Shown in pieces: positions 16,982 to 26,494 of a DNA stretch of 64,000 bases. Below the pieces are notes generated by a model. It was not told the DNA's origin. It was given only the letters and a program-made list of their open reading frames with translations, and searched no databases. Source of the DNA: Mycobacterium sp. Marseille-P9652 (GTDB taxonomy: Bacteria > Actinomycetota > Actinomycetes > Mycobacteriales > Mycobacteriaceae); assembly GCF_902652685.1 (NCBI RefSeq), contig NZ_CACRUY010000002.1:62001-126000 (forward strand). Direction: 5' to 3'. A program made the translations under genes and the position numbers. How positions within the stretch are numbered: the stretch's first letter is position 1; each line of letters opens with the position of its first letter.

Positions 16982-19900
16982 CCGGCGCGCCGCCTCCTGG
17001 GCCAACTGCATCCGCGATGACAGCCCCAATTTGGCGTAGACGTGCGTGAGATGCGTCTGCACGGTCCGCGGCGAGATGAAGAGCCGATCGCCGATGTCTT
17101 TGTTGCCCAGTCCTTCCCGGACGAGCCGGACGACGTCGTGTTCGGTCGGGGTCAGCGAGTCCCAACCGCTGGGCGGCCGTTTGCGCTCGCCGCGCCCACG
17201 GCGGGCGTAGGAGATCCCGTCCTCGGTGGACATGGCTGCGCCCGCGTCCCAGGCGGTGCGGAAGTCGGAATCTGACAATGCATCACGGGTCGCCTCCACG
17301 CAGGCCTCGTACTCGGCGTCGTAGATCCGGAAGCGGACGATGCCCGTGCGTCGGCGGGTCGCGTCCGCGGCACCGAGAAGCCTTGCTGCTTCGAGAGTAT
17401 TGCCGGCGCCGAGGGCCACAGTGGCGAGGCACTCCAGAAGATCGGCAGTGAAGAGGTGGGCCCGTGTCTCGGCGGCACCGGCCAGTGCATCGTGTAGATC
17501 GCGTTCGGCCTGACCCGCTTGATGCTCCGCTAGCGCCACGCGCGCTCTGGTGAGTAAGGCCTGCACCATGAACCAGCCGCGCGCGACGGCGACGTCCTCG
17601 TCGGCCAGGCGACGGGCGGACGCCAAATCCGCGCGGGCAAGGGCGACCTGGGCCCCGGGCTTGACCGTTGTGGTCGCAAGCTGTTGCAACCCCGAGTCAC
17701 CGAATAGTTCGCGCACGGCCTCGCCGGCATCGGTCGCCGCATCGACGTCGCCACTCGCCAGCGCCGCGAAGGACAGTGCCGCATACACGGTGCCCTCCAT
17801 GTACCTGCCGATCTCGGCGGCACCCTCCAACGCCTCGAGCGCAAAAGCGCGTCCTTCGTCTGCACGCCCGCTATGAGTCAGGACATGACAGAGTCCCCCG
17901 CGGGCGGAGACCTGCCAGATCAGCGCGTGCGCCGCGTCGGCTTCGTTCACCAACTCGCGGTGCTGGGCCTCGGCGCGAGCGATGTCCCCGCGCACCCACC
18001 GCACCCCGTTCAGGCACCACCGGCAGCCCCGCGAATAGCCCCGGTCTCCGATCTCGTCGGCGAGCGCCCGGCCCGCTTTCGCGGCCGCATCTGCAGCATC
18101 GAGATCACCCGCACCCAGCATTGCCGTCAACGCCTTGCTGTAGAGGACGAGGGTCAGCCGCCATCGATCGCCGATGGCGCGGGCCAACTCTTCCGCCTCG
18201 GAGAGGTATTTGCCGGCGAGGCCGGAGTTGTTAGCCGCCACACGACCGCACGCGGCGAGAGCTCGCAGGACAAGCGCGGGATCGTCCAACCGTCGGGCTA
18301 TCGCCAGCGAATCCTGAGCCCGTGCGAGGCTAGTCCCGTCGCGCATGTTGTCGAGAAAAGCCTTGTCTGCCATGGCTCGGGCCATCGCCGCGGGGGCCAC
18401 CGCTGCGCCCTCGATGTCCGCATCGGCCAGGGCTGCGTCAAGCCAGTCGGATCCTTCCTTGAGGCGGCCCCGCGTCAGCCAGTAAGGCCACAGATATGCC
18501 GCGAGTTGCAGAGCGCTCGAAGTGTCCGCGCATTCACGGCTCCACCCGAACGCGCCGCGGAGATTGTCGAGTTCGAATTCCACCCGGTCGAGCAGACGCT
18601 CCATGCCGCTGTTCTCCGGTGCGTCGAGGGCGGCCGCCAATGCGGTGTAGTGATCGCGATGCCGGTCCCGAACGGCCACGGACTCGGGGGACTCACCGAG
18701 TTTCTCCTGCGCGTACTGGCGGATCGTCTCGAGCAGTCGGTACCGCGTTGCACCGCCGGCGGACTCGGCGATAACCAGTGACTTGTCGACCAGGAGTGCC
18801 AGCACATCCAGCACCTGATGTGCCGCCAAATCGCTGTCACACGCGACTTCGCGGCACGCTTCAAGGTCGAACCCGCTCATGAACACCCCAAGCCGGCGGA
18901 ACAGGATCCGCTCGGGGTCGGTCAACAGCGCGTGCGACCAGTCCACCGAGGCCCGCAACGTCTGCTGGCGGCGTACCGCCGTGCGTGACCCGCCGGTCAG
19001 CAAGCGGAACCGATCCTGGAGGCCGGCCAGAATCTCGTTGGGCGACAACGCGCGGACCCGTGCGGCCGCCAATTCGATCGCCAGGGGCATGCCGTCGAGG
19101 CGTCGGCATATCTCGCCCACTATGGGCGCGGTGTGATCGTCGACGGTGAAGCCGGTCCGGGCATGCGCGGCACGCTCGCCGAATAACTGGACGGCATCTG
19201 CGTCCAGGGACAACGACGGCACCCGCCACGTCACCTCACCGGGCATCCCGATCGGCTCGCGGCTGGTCGTCAGGACCGTCAGCCGCGGGCAGGCTTCCAG
19301 CAACGCGGTGATCAGCGTCGCGCTGGCGTCCAGCAGGTGCTCGCAGTTGTCGACGACAACCAGCATGTGCCGGCCGCCGATGAACTGCAGCACGCTCTTC
19401 TCAGCGGAGCGCCCGGGCTGGTCCGGCAATCCCAGTGCCCGAGCCACCGTGAGAGGAACCAGTCCCGGGTCGGTGATCGGGGCGAGGTCCACGTACCAGG
19501 CACCGTCCTCGTACGCGTCTGCCACCGAGGACGCTACCTGTGTCGCCAGCCGGGTCTTGCCGACGCCACCGGCGCCCGTCAACGTCACCAGCCTGTTGTT
19601 CGCAAGCACTTCCCGCACCTCGGCCATTTCGTTCTCGCGGCCCACGAAACTGGTCAGCTGCAGCGGAAGGTGTTGCGCCGAAACATTTTCGCGGATCCGG
19701 AGCGGGGGGAAATCGTTGCACAGGTCGGGATGGCAGAGCTGCACCACCCGCTCGGGCCGGGGCAGGTCGCGCAACGCGTGAGTGCCGAGGTCGGCGAGCC
19801 AGGCGTCCCGGGGGAGCGTGTCGGCGATGATGTCGCCGGTGGTCCCTGACAGCACCGTTTGCCCGCCGTGCGCGAGTTCGCGCAGACGCGCGGTCCGGTT

Positions 19901-20290
19901 GATGGCCGGCCCGACGTAGTTGTTCTCGTCGCGCAGCTGCACCTCGCCGGTGTGGACGCCGATGCGCAGACGCAACGGCGCCAGGGGAGCCCGCTGCAGC
20001 GCAAGCGCGCAACACACCGCGTCGGACGCGCGACTGAACGCGATGACGAAACTGTCGCCCTCACCCTGCTCGACCGGGCGGACGCCGCGGTGTTCCACCA
20101 CGAGTTCGGCCAGCGTCCGATCGAGATGGGTGATCGCCGCGGTCATCTCGTCGGGCTGGGACTGCCACAGCTGAGTCGACCCTTGGACGTCGGCCAGCAA
20201 CAGCGTCACGGTGCCGGTCGGCACGGGCTGGTTCATCGCGTCGTCTACGCCCAGGTCGCTCCACTCGATCCCGCTCATGGTAGCCAGCAT
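16967..20290 (-). CDS. Adenylate cyclase-like / AAA ATPase / LuxR transcriptional regulator
   Basis: 1107 residues with three modules. Residues about 25-185 form a class III nucleotide cyclase domain: metal Asp in LLLADVQGST, second Asp in GEGDSFVIAF, and INRTARL for the transition state; the usual substrate-selecting Lys is not seen (VEQGEGD instead). Residues about 215-530 form an NB-ARC/STAND ATPase with Walker A GAGGVGKT, VVVDNCEHLLD and the GMPLAIELAAAR block. A helical repeat region follows, and residues about 1040-1107 form a LuxR HTH (LTPTEHDVVRLVREGLGNKD...RTVQTHLTHVYAKLG). M. tuberculosis has several such proteins (Rv0386, Rv1358, Rv2488c); the position suggests Rv1358. Start uncertain: ATGs at 20290, 20278 and 20236 are all possible. 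Confidence 0.88.
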   Translation of the reverse strand: MLATMSGIEWSDLGVDDAMNQPVPTGTVTLLLADVQGSTQLWQSQPDEMTAAITHLDRTLAELVVEHRGVRPVEQGEGDSFVIAFSRASDAVCCALALQRAPLAPLRLRIGVHTGEVQLRDENNYVGPAINRTARLRELAHGGQTVLSGTTGDIIADTLPRDAWLADLGTHALRDLPRPERVVQLCHPDLCNDFPPLRIRENVSAQHLPLQLTSFVGRENEMAEVREVLANNRLVTLTGAGGVGKTRLATQVASSVADAYEDGAWYVDLAPITDPGLVPLTVARALGLPDQPGRSAEKSVLQFIGGRHMLVVVDNCEHLLDASATLITALLEACPRLTVLTTSREPIGMPGEVTWRVPSLSLDADAVQLFGERAAHARTGFTVDDHTAPIVGEICRRLDGMPLAIELAAARVRALSPNEILAGLQDRFRLLTGGSRTAVRRQQTLRASVDWSHALLTDPERILFRRLGVFMSGFDLEACREVACDSDLAAHQVLDVLALLVDKSLVIAESAGGATRYRLLETIRQYAQEKLGESPESVAVRDRHRDHYTALAAALDAPENSGMERLLDRVEFELDNLRGAFGWSRECADTSSALQLAAYLWPYWLTRGRLKEGSDWLDAALADADIEGAAVAPAAMARAMADKAFLDNMRDGTSLARAQDSLAIARRLDDPALVLRALAACGRVAANNSGLAGKYLSEAEELARAIGDRWRLTLVLYSKALTAMLGAGDLDAADAAAKAGRALADEIGDRGYSRGCRWCLNGVRWVRGDIARAEAQHRELVNEADAAHALIWQVSARGGLCHVLTHSGRADEGRAFALEALEGAAEIGRYMEGTVYAALSFAALASGDVDAATDAGEAVRELFGDSGLQQLATTTVKPGAQVALARADLASARRLADEDVAVARGWFMVQALLTRARVALAEHQAGQAERDLHDALAGAAETRAHLFTADLLECLATVALGAGNTLEAARLLGAADATRRRTGIVRFRIYDAEYEACVEATRDALSDSDFRTAWDAGAAMSTEDGISYARRGRGERKRPPSGWDSLTPTEHDVVRLVREGLGNKDIGDRLFISPRTVQTHLTHVYAKLGLSSRMQLAQEAARRSTGD

Positions 20291-20356
20291 GCGACCGGCG
20301 CAGCGCCAAAAACATCAGCGGATGCGCGTAGATTTCCGCCCGGAAAGCGCTCCGGC

Positions 20357-20782
20357 CTACAGGTCGCCGGTGAAGTCCGCGCTCAGCCAGCGGTCGGGGC
20401 GGATGGTGAACATGACCTCCTCGACGCCCTCCATGCTTTGGACGAAGGCGCGGCCGCCCTCCTCACCGAGGTAGCGGATGGCGATGGCCTCCTGCACGTC
20501 CGCCGGGGCGGGGTTGTCCGTCTGCACGACGGTGCCCTCCACCACCACGTACTGATACGGAGGCTCCTCGCGCTGCACCACCAGCGTCACCGCACCGGCG
20601 CGCTCGATGAGCCGGGCCTTGCGGCTCGCGGCGCCGGTACCGATCCGGATGTTGCCGCCGGGGGTGTAGTCGTACCAGATCGGGACGCTGGCGGGCGGAC
20701 GCCCGTCTGCGGCGACGGACAGCACCGCGACATGCTTGTCGGCAAGGAATTCCTGGCGTTCGGCTTCGCTGAAACTTCTCAT
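20357..20782 (-). CDS. PPOX-class (pyridoxamine oxidase-like) flavin/F420-binding protein
   Basis: 141 residues with the split beta-barrel of the pyridoxamine 5'-phosphate oxidase-like family: FLADKHVAVLSVAADGRPPASVPIWYDY near the start, KARLIERAGAVTLVVQREEPP in the middle and RPDRWLSADFTG at the end. Many mycobacterial members use coenzyme F420 or FMN to reduce small molecules. The cofactor cannot be settled from sequence by eye. It lies between the cyclase/LuxR regulator and an acyl-CoA dehydrogenase on the same strand, separated by about 50-65 bases from each. Confidence 0.85.
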   Translation of the reverse strand: MRSFSEAERQEFLADKHVAVLSVAADGRPPASVPIWYDYTPGGNIRIGTGAASRKARLIERAGAVTLVVQREEPPYQYVVVEGTVVQTDNPAPADVQEAIAIRYLGEEGGRAFVQSMEGVEEVMFTIRPDRWLSADFTGDL

Positions 20783-20830
20783 GCGGACTAGGAACGCCGG
20801 TTCGCCGAGGCTATTCCCGGACGGGCCCGC

Positions 20831-22003
20831 TTATTGCCGGGCCGCCTTGACCAGGCTTGAACCGATGATCAGACGCTGGATTTCGCTGGTGCCCTCGTAG
20901 AGCCGCAGCAGCCGCACGTCGCGGTAAATCCGTTCGACCGGGACGCCGTGCATGTAACCGCTGCCGCCGTGGATCTGCACCGCGAGATCCGCAACCTTCC
21001 CGGCCATTTCGGTGCAGAAGACCTTGGCGGCCGACGGCGCCACTCGCCGGTCGGAGTTGGTCACCCACTGCTGTGCGGCGTCGCGGACGAGCGCGCGCCC
21101 CGCCATCACCCCGGTCTGCTGATCGGCGAGCATCGCCTGCACCAACTGGAAACTTCCGATCGGGGCCCCGCCCTGCGTCGCGGTGGCCGCATAAGACACC
21201 GACTCGTCGAGTGCCCGCTGTGCGGCACCCACGGCGAGCGCGGCGATGTGCACGCGCCCGCGCGCCAGCGAGGTCAGTGCGGCGCGATAGCCGATGTCTT
21301 CCGCCCCGCCGATCAACGCGTCCCCGCCGACGCGGACGTCGTCGAAGCTGACGTCCGCCGTCCAGGCGCCCTCCTGGCCCATCTTGGCGTCCTTCGCGCC
21401 GACCTCGACGCCGGTGGCATCCGCCGGGACGAGGAAGACGGCGATCCCCGCTTCGCGGTCGTCGGCAGGCCGGGTGCGGGCGAAGACCACGAACAGGTCG
21501 GCCGTGGGGGCGTTGGTGATGAACCGCTTCTGCCCGGAGATCACCCAGTCGTCCCCGTCCCGAACGGCCTTGGTGCGCAGGCCCGCCGGGTTCGATCCGG
21601 CGCCGGGTTCGGTCAACGCGAACGAGGCGACGACGTCTCCCGACGCCATCGGTTCGAGCCAGCGGTTCTTCTGCTCGTCGGTGCCGAAGCCGACGAGGAC
21701 TTGGCCCGCGATGCCGTTGTTGGTGCCGAACATCGAGCGCACCGCCAACGACGTATAGCCGAGTTCCATGGCCAGTTCGACATCCTGGACCAGGTTCAGC
21801 CCGAGGCCGCCCCACCGCTGCGGTATCGCGTATCCGAACAGGCCCATCTTCTTTGCTTGTTCACGCAGATCGTCGGGCACGCGATCGTCGGCCATGATCT
21901 CTTGCTCGCGGGGCACCACCGCGGTGCGGACGAAGTGGCGGGTCTGGGCAAGGATCTCCGCGAAATCGTCGTCGGGGACTTCGTTGGCTTCGGCGGTGGA
22001 CAT
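20831..22003 (-). CDS. Acyl-CoA dehydrogenase
   Basis: 390 residues, FAD-dependent acyl-CoA dehydrogenase that introduces the alpha-beta double bond. Features include the flavin-binding block FALTEPGAGSN and WVISGQKRFITNA, QIHGGSGYMHG, and the catalytic Glu in LLRLYEGTSEIQRLIIG near the C-terminus. The ATG at 22003 is preceded by AGGAG ten bases away, while the in-frame ATG at 22021 would put that ribosome binding site inside the gene. It diverges from fabG2, and the 124-base space between them probably holds both promoters. Substrate unknown; context suggests a branched or cyclic acyl-CoA pathway. Confidence 0.93.
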   Translation of the reverse strand: MSTAEANEVPDDDFAEILAQTRHFVRTAVVPREQEIMADDRVPDDLREQAKKMGLFGYAIPQRWGGLGLNLVQDVELAMELGYTSLAVRSMFGTNNGIAGQVLVGFGTDEQKNRWLEPMASGDVVASFALTEPGAGSNPAGLRTKAVRDGDDWVISGQKRFITNAPTADLFVVFARTRPADDREAGIAVFLVPADATGVEVGAKDAKMGQEGAWTADVSFDDVRVGGDALIGGAEDIGYRAALTSLARGRVHIAALAVGAAQRALDESVSYAATATQGGAPIGSFQLVQAMLADQQTGVMAGRALVRDAAQQWVTNSDRRVAPSAAKVFCTEMAGKVADLAVQIHGGSGYMHGVPVERIYRDVRLLRLYEGTSEIQRLIIGSSLVKAARQ

Positions 22004-22127
22004 GTGACAGGCGCTCCTCATGCGCCGGGGACGGGCACCCCGGCTCCCAAACGGATCCTATATGAAATACGATATTGCCCCGGTGTGGGGGTCCGCCCAC
22101 TCCGGGAGCCAAGGGAGGCTGGTCACG

Positions 22128-22868
22128 GTGTCGTTGCTCAACGGACAGGCCGCAGTGATCACGGGCGGTGCGCAGGGCCTGGGATTGGCCATCGCGGAAC
22201 GGTTCGTGGCCGAAGGCGCGCGCGTCGTGCTCGGTGACCTCAACCTGGAGGCGGCCGAAGCCGCGGCCAAGAGACTGGGCGGCGACGACACCGCGATCGC
22301 ATTGCAGTGCAACGTGACTCGCGCCGACGAGGTGGACGCGTTGATCCGCGCCTCGGTCGACCGCTTCGGCGGGCTGGACGTCATGGTGAACAACGCCGGC
22401 ATCACCCGGGACGCGACGATGCGCAAGATGACCGAAGAGCAGTTCGACCAGGTGATCGACGTCCATCTGAAGGGCACGTGGAACGGCATCCGGCTGGCCG
22501 CCGCCGTCATGCGCGAACAGAAGCGCGGCGCGATCGTGAACATGTCGTCGGTGTCGGGCAAGGTCGGCATGGTGGGCCAGACCAACTATTCGGCGGCCAA
22601 GGCCGGCATCGTCGGGATGACCAAGGCGGCGGCCAAGGAGTTGGCCTACCTCGGGGTGCGCGTGAACGCCATCGCGCCCGGTTTGATCCGCTCGGCCATG
22701 ACCGAGGCCATGCCGCAACGCATCTGGGACCAGAAGGTCGCCGAGATCCCGATGGGCCGCGCCGGTGAGCCCAGCGAAGTCGCCGGCGTCGCCTTGTTCC
22801 TGGCCTCCGACCTCTCCTCGTACATGACGGGCACCGTCATGGAAGTCACCGGCGGCCGGCACATCTAG
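22128..22868 (+). CDS. fabG2: SDR-family 3-oxoacyl/3-hydroxyacyl reductase FabG2
   Basis: 246 residues, a classical short-chain dehydrogenase: cofactor loop TGGAQGLG at about residues 12-19, VMVNNAGIT, and catalytic Ser (NMSSVSG), Tyr-x3-Lys (YSAAK), with [13 protein letters not shown] after. The sequence is very close to M. tuberculosis FabG2 (Rv1350) as I remember it, including [19 protein letters not shown]. In M. tuberculosis fabG2 follows irtAB; here it follows regulatory genes but is still near the IrtA-domain gene. Start is GTG at 22128 after AGGGAGG with 9 bases spacing. It begins an operon with thiolase, CoA transferase, dehydrogenase and a GntR regulator. Confidence 0.92.
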   Translation: MSLLNGQAAVITGGAQGLGLAIAERFVAEGARVVLGDLNLEAAEAAAKRLGGDDTAIALQCNVTRADEVDALIRASVDRFGGLDVMVNNAGITRDATMRKMTEEQFDQVIDVHLKGTWNGIRLAAAVMREQKRGAIVNMSSVSGKVGMVGQTNYSAAKAGIVGMTKAAAKELAYLGVRVNAIAPGLIRSAMTEAMPQRIWDQKVAEIPMGRAGEPSEVAGVALFLASDLSSYMTGTVMEVTGGRHI

Positions 22869-22877
22869 GGGCCCGGG

Positions 22878-24095
22878 ATGCGTGAAACAGTCATCTGCGA
22901 ACCGCTGCGCACGCCGATCGGCCGGTACGGCGGGATGTTCAAGGCGCTCACCGCCGTCGACCTGGGTGTCGCCGCGCTGACGGGTCTGCTGGCCCGGACG
23001 CGCCTCGCGCCCGAGGCGGTGCACGACGTCGTCCTCGGGCACTGCTATCCCAGCAGCGAGGCGCCGGCGATCGGTCGCGTGGTGGCGCTGGATTCCGGCC
23101 TGCCCGTGACGGTTCCGGGCATGCAGGTCGACCGGCGCTGCGGTTCTGGGCTGCAAGCGGTGATCCAGGCCTGCCTGCAGGTCGGCAACGGGGACCACGA
23201 TCTCGTCATCGCCGGCGGCTGCGAAAGCATGAGCAACGTCGCCTTCTACTCCACCGACATGCGCTGGGGCGGAGCGCGCAGCGGCATCAACGTGCACGAC
23301 GGGCTGGCCCGAGGCCGCACCACCGCAGGCGGCCGCAACTATCCGGTGCCCGGAGGCATGCTGGAGACCGCCGAGAACCTGCGCCGCCAGTACGGCATTT
23401 CGCGTGAGGAGCAGGACGAGCTCGCCGTGCGCTCGCACCAGCGCGCCGTGGCCGCGCAGAAGAACGGCATCCTGGCCGAGGAGATCATCGCGGTCACGGT
23501 GCGCGGCCGACACGGCGAGGAAACGATCGACACCGACGAACACCCCCGCGCCGACACCACGGTGGAGTCGTTGAGCAAGCTGAAACCCGTTCTGCTGAAG
23601 GATGATCCGGAGGCGACGGTGACGGCGGGCAACGCCAGCGGCCAGAACGACGCGGCGTCGATGTGCGTCGTGACGACGCCCGAGAAGGCCGAGGAGCACG
23701 GCCTGACGCCCTTGGTGCGGCTGGTGTCGTGGGGGCTGGCCGGCGTGGCGCCCAATGTCATGGGCATCGGTCCGGTGCCGGCGACCGAGGCGGCGCTCGC
23801 CAGGGCCGGCCTGCGCCTGAGCGACATCGACCTCATCGAACTCAACGAAGCCTTCGCGGCGCAGGCGCTCGCCGTGATGCGGGAATGGAACTTCGGGCCC
23901 GCCGACCACGACCGCACCAACGTGCACGGGTCCGGCATCTCGCTCGGGCATCCGGTCGGCGCGACGGGCGGGCGGATGCTGGCCACGCTCGCGCGCGAGC
24001 TCAACCGCCGCGGGGCCCGGTACGGGCTGGAGACCATGTGCATCGGCGGCGGCCAGGGACTGGCCGCGGTCTTCGAACGGGTCGGCTCGACATGA
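22878..24095 (+). CDS. Thiolase (acetyl-CoA acetyltransferase)
   Basis: 405 residues with all thiolase signatures: nucleophilic Cys in DRRCGSGLQAV (about residue 89), IELNEAFAAQ, the His block SGISLGHPVGATGGRM and the second Cys in MCIGGGQGLA near the C-terminus. It would cleave 3-ketoacyl-CoA or condense acetyl-CoA units. It begins 9 bases after fabG2 and overlaps the next gene by four bases (ATGA), so it is part of a coupled beta-oxidation-like operon. Substrate range cannot be told from sequence. Confidence 0.94.
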   Translation: MRETVICEPLRTPIGRYGGMFKALTAVDLGVAALTGLLARTRLAPEAVHDVVLGHCYPSSEAPAIGRVVALDSGLPVTVPGMQVDRRCGSGLQAVIQACLQVGNGDHDLVIAGGCESMSNVAFYSTDMRWGGARSGINVHDGLARGRTTAGGRNYPVPGGMLETAENLRRQYGISREEQDELAVRSHQRAVAAQKNGILAEEIIAVTVRGRHGEETIDTDEHPRADTTVESLSKLKPVLLKDDPEATVTAGNASGQNDAASMCVVTTPEKAEEHGLTPLVRLVSWGLAGVAPNVMGIGPVPATEAALARAGLRLSDIDLIELNEAFAAQALAVMREWNFGPADHDRTNVHGSGISLGHPVGATGGRMLATLARELNRRGARYGLETMCIGGGQGLAAVFERVGST

Positions 24096-25300
24096 CCGCG
24101 GCGCTGCCGCTGAGCGGGCTCACGGTGGTGGAGGTGTCGAGCTTCGTCGCCGCGCCACTGTGCGGCATGACGTTGGCTCAGCTTGGCGCGCAAGTGATTC
24201 GAATCGACCCGATCGGCGGCGCCTCGGACTTCCGTCGCTGGCCGCTCGCTCAGGACGGCACGTCGATTTACTGGACCGGCCTGAACAAGGGCAAGCGCTC
24301 GGTCACCGTCGATCTGCGGTCGGCGGACGGCCAGGAATTGGTGCAGCGACTCATCGTCGAGGGCGACGGCATCGTGGTGACCAACGCCGCCGGCCTGTCG
24401 TGGCTCAGCCACGAGCGGCTCGAGGCCCAGCGCTCCGACGTCATCCACGTGCAGCTGCTGGGCCGCGGCGACGGCTCGACCGGCGTGGACTACACGGTGA
24501 ACGCGGGCGTCGGCTTTCCGCTCGTCACCGGGCCGGCCGACCATGGCGGTCCGATCAATCACGTGCTCCCGGCCTGGGACGTGTGCTGCGGCCTCTACGC
24601 CGCGCTGGCGGTCGTCACGGCCGTGCGCCGGCGGGACCGGTGCGGGCAGGGCGCGCGGGTCAGCCTCGCGCTCGAGGACGTCGCGCTGGCCACCGCGGGC
24701 AACCTGGGGCTGCTGACCGAGCCGCAGGTCAACGGGACGCAACGGGAACGTCTGGGCAACGCCATCTACGGCCAGTACGGCCAGAACTTCAGCGGCCGGG
24801 ACGGCGCCGAATTCATGGTGGTGACGCTGACGGGTCGGCACTTTCGCGACCTCGTCGAGGTCACGGGCACGGGGGCCGCGGTGTCGGCGCTCGCAGACGC
24901 CCTCGGCGTCGACTTCGGGTCCGAGGGCGACCGCTACCGGTACCGCGACGTGCTGTCGGGCCTGTTCGGCACCTGGTTTGCCGAGCACACGGCCGAGGAG
25001 ATCACCGCCGCGCTGTCGGGCACCACGGTGCTGTTCGAGCGGTACCACACCTTCGCCGAGGCGGCCTCGGGGCCGAAAGTGACCGCTAATCCACTTTTTT
25101 CGCTGCTGGACCAACCGGGCGTCGGCACTTATCTCGCCCCCGGGTCGCCGGTCGCGCTCGACGGTCACCACCCCGCCTGCGCCGCCGCGCCGACCCTCGG
25201 CCACGACACGGCCGACGTCCTCGCCGACTCCCTGGGGCTGACCGACGCCGACATCGCTCGCCTGACGAGCGCGGGAACGATAGGAGACGGGAGCCCATGA
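24092..25300 (+). CDS. CaiB/BaiF family CoA transferase
   Basis: 402 residues, family III CoA transferase or acyl-CoA epimerase. The N-terminal LSGLTVVEVSSFVAAPLCGMTLAQLGAQVIRID block and GLNKGKRSVTVDL are characteristic, and the Asp in PAWDVCCGLYAAL near residue 168 occupies the catalytic Asp position of the family. AMACR-type racemases belong to the same family, so 2-methylacyl-CoA epimerisation is an alternative to CoA transfer. It overlaps both neighbours by four bases, so its product is made together with the thiolase and dehydrogenase. Confidence 0.9.
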   Translation: MTAALPLSGLTVVEVSSFVAAPLCGMTLAQLGAQVIRIDPIGGASDFRRWPLAQDGTSIYWTGLNKGKRSVTVDLRSADGQELVQRLIVEGDGIVVTNAAGLSWLSHERLEAQRSDVIHVQLLGRGDGSTGVDYTVNAGVGFPLVTGPADHGGPINHVLPAWDVCCGLYAALAVVTAVRRRDRCGQGARVSLALEDVALATAGNLGLLTEPQVNGTQRERLGNAIYGQYGQNFSGRDGAEFMVVTLTGRHFRDLVEVTGTGAAVSALADALGVDFGSEGDRYRYRDVLSGLFGTWFAEHTAEEITAALSGTTVLFERYHTFAEAASGPKVTANPLFSLLDQPGVGTYLAPGSPVALDGHHPACAAAPTLGHDTADVLADSLGLTDADIARLTSAGTIGDGSP

Positions 25301-26490
25301 CCAAGCTGGCACAGACCCTCGGCCTGACGGAGTTGCAGAACGAGATCATCGCCACGGTGCGGCAATTCGTCGAAAAGGAAGTGATCCCTAACGCCGCGGA
25401 CCTCGAGCGCGGCGACACCTACCCGCAGCACCTCGTCGACCGGATGCGTGACATGGGCCTGTTCGGCCTGATGATCCCGGAGGAGTACGGCGGGCTGGGG
25501 GAGTCGCTGCTCACGTACGCCCTGTGCGTCGAGGAGCTGGCGCGCGGCTGGATGAGCGTGTCCGGCGTGCTCAACACCCACTTCATCGTCGCCTACATGC
25601 TGCGCCAGCACGGCACGGACGCGCAGAAGCAACGTTTCCTGCCGCGCATGGCGACCGGCGAGACGCGCGGGGCCTTCTCCATGTCGGAGCCGGAGCTGGG
25701 GTCCGACGTGGCCGCGATCCGCACGCGGGCGAAGCGCAATCCGGAGGGCGGCTACACCATCACCGGCCAGAAGATGTGGCTGACCAACGGCGCCAGCTCC
25801 ACGCTGATCGCCGTGCTGGTCCGCACCGACGAAGGCGCCGACAAGCCGCACCGCAACCTGACCGCCTTCCTCGTCGAAAAGCCAACGGGCTTCGGCGAAG
25901 TCCTGCCGGGGCTGGTCATCCCGGGCAAGATCGACAAGCTGGGCTACAAGGGCATCGACACCACCGAGCTCGTATTCGACGGCTACCAGGCGAGCCCCGC
26001 GGACGTGCTGGGCGGCACACCGGGCCAGGGCTTCTTCCAAATGATGGACGGCATCGAGGTGGGCCGGGTCAACGTGTCGGCGCGGGCCTGCGGTGTCGGC
26101 ATCCGCGCCTTCGAGCTCGCGGTCCGCTACGCACAGCAGCGCCACACCTTCGGCAAGCCGATCGCCGACCACCAGGCGATCGCGTTCCAGCTCGCGGAGA
26201 TGGCGACCAAAGTGGAAGCGGCCCACCTGATGATGGTCAACGCGGCGCGGCTAAAGGATTCGGGGGAGCGTAACGACGTCGCCGCCGGCATGGCGAAGTA
26301 CCTTGCCAGCGAGTTCTGCTCGGAGGTCACCCAGCAGAGCTTCCGGATCCACGGCGGCTACGGCTACTCCAAGGAGTATGAGATCGAACGGTTGATGCGC
26401 GACGCGCCGTTCCTGCTCATCGGCGAGGGCACCAGCGAGATCCAGAAGTCGATCATCAGCAAGCGATTGCTCGCCGAGTATCAGGTGTGA
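25297..26490 (+). CDS. Acyl-CoA dehydrogenase
   Basis: 397 residues with flavin block FSMSEPELGSD, TITGQKMWLTNGA, RHTFGKPIADHQAIAFQLAEM, HGGYGYSKEYEIERLMRDA and the catalytic Glu in IGEGTSEIQKSI. It fits the short/branched-chain acyl-CoA dehydrogenase group. It is translationally coupled to the CoA transferase (ATGA) and followed 4 bases later by a GntR regulator. With fabG2, thiolase and CoA transferase it forms a near-complete acyl-CoA breakdown cassette lacking only an enoyl-CoA hydratase. Confidence 0.94.
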   Translation: MTKLAQTLGLTELQNEIIATVRQFVEKEVIPNAADLERGDTYPQHLVDRMRDMGLFGLMIPEEYGGLGESLLTYALCVEELARGWMSVSGVLNTHFIVAYMLRQHGTDAQKQRFLPRMATGETRGAFSMSEPELGSDVAAIRTRAKRNPEGGYTITGQKMWLTNGASSTLIAVLVRTDEGADKPHRNLTAFLVEKPTGFGEVLPGLVIPGKIDKLGYKGIDTTELVFDGYQASPADVLGGTPGQGFFQMMDGIEVGRVNVSARACGVGIRAFELAVRYAQQRHTFGKPIADHQAIAFQLAEMATKVEAAHLMMVNAARLKDSGERNDVAAGMAKYLASEFCSEVTQQSFRIHGGYGYSKEYEIERLMRDAPFLLIGEGTSEIQKSIISKRLLAEYQV

Positions 26491-26494
26491 CGCG

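Noticed and set aside
21861-23951. Long minus-strand frame through fabG2 and the thiolase
   Set aside because: His/Arg/Gly-rich shadow of two well-identified plus-strand genes.
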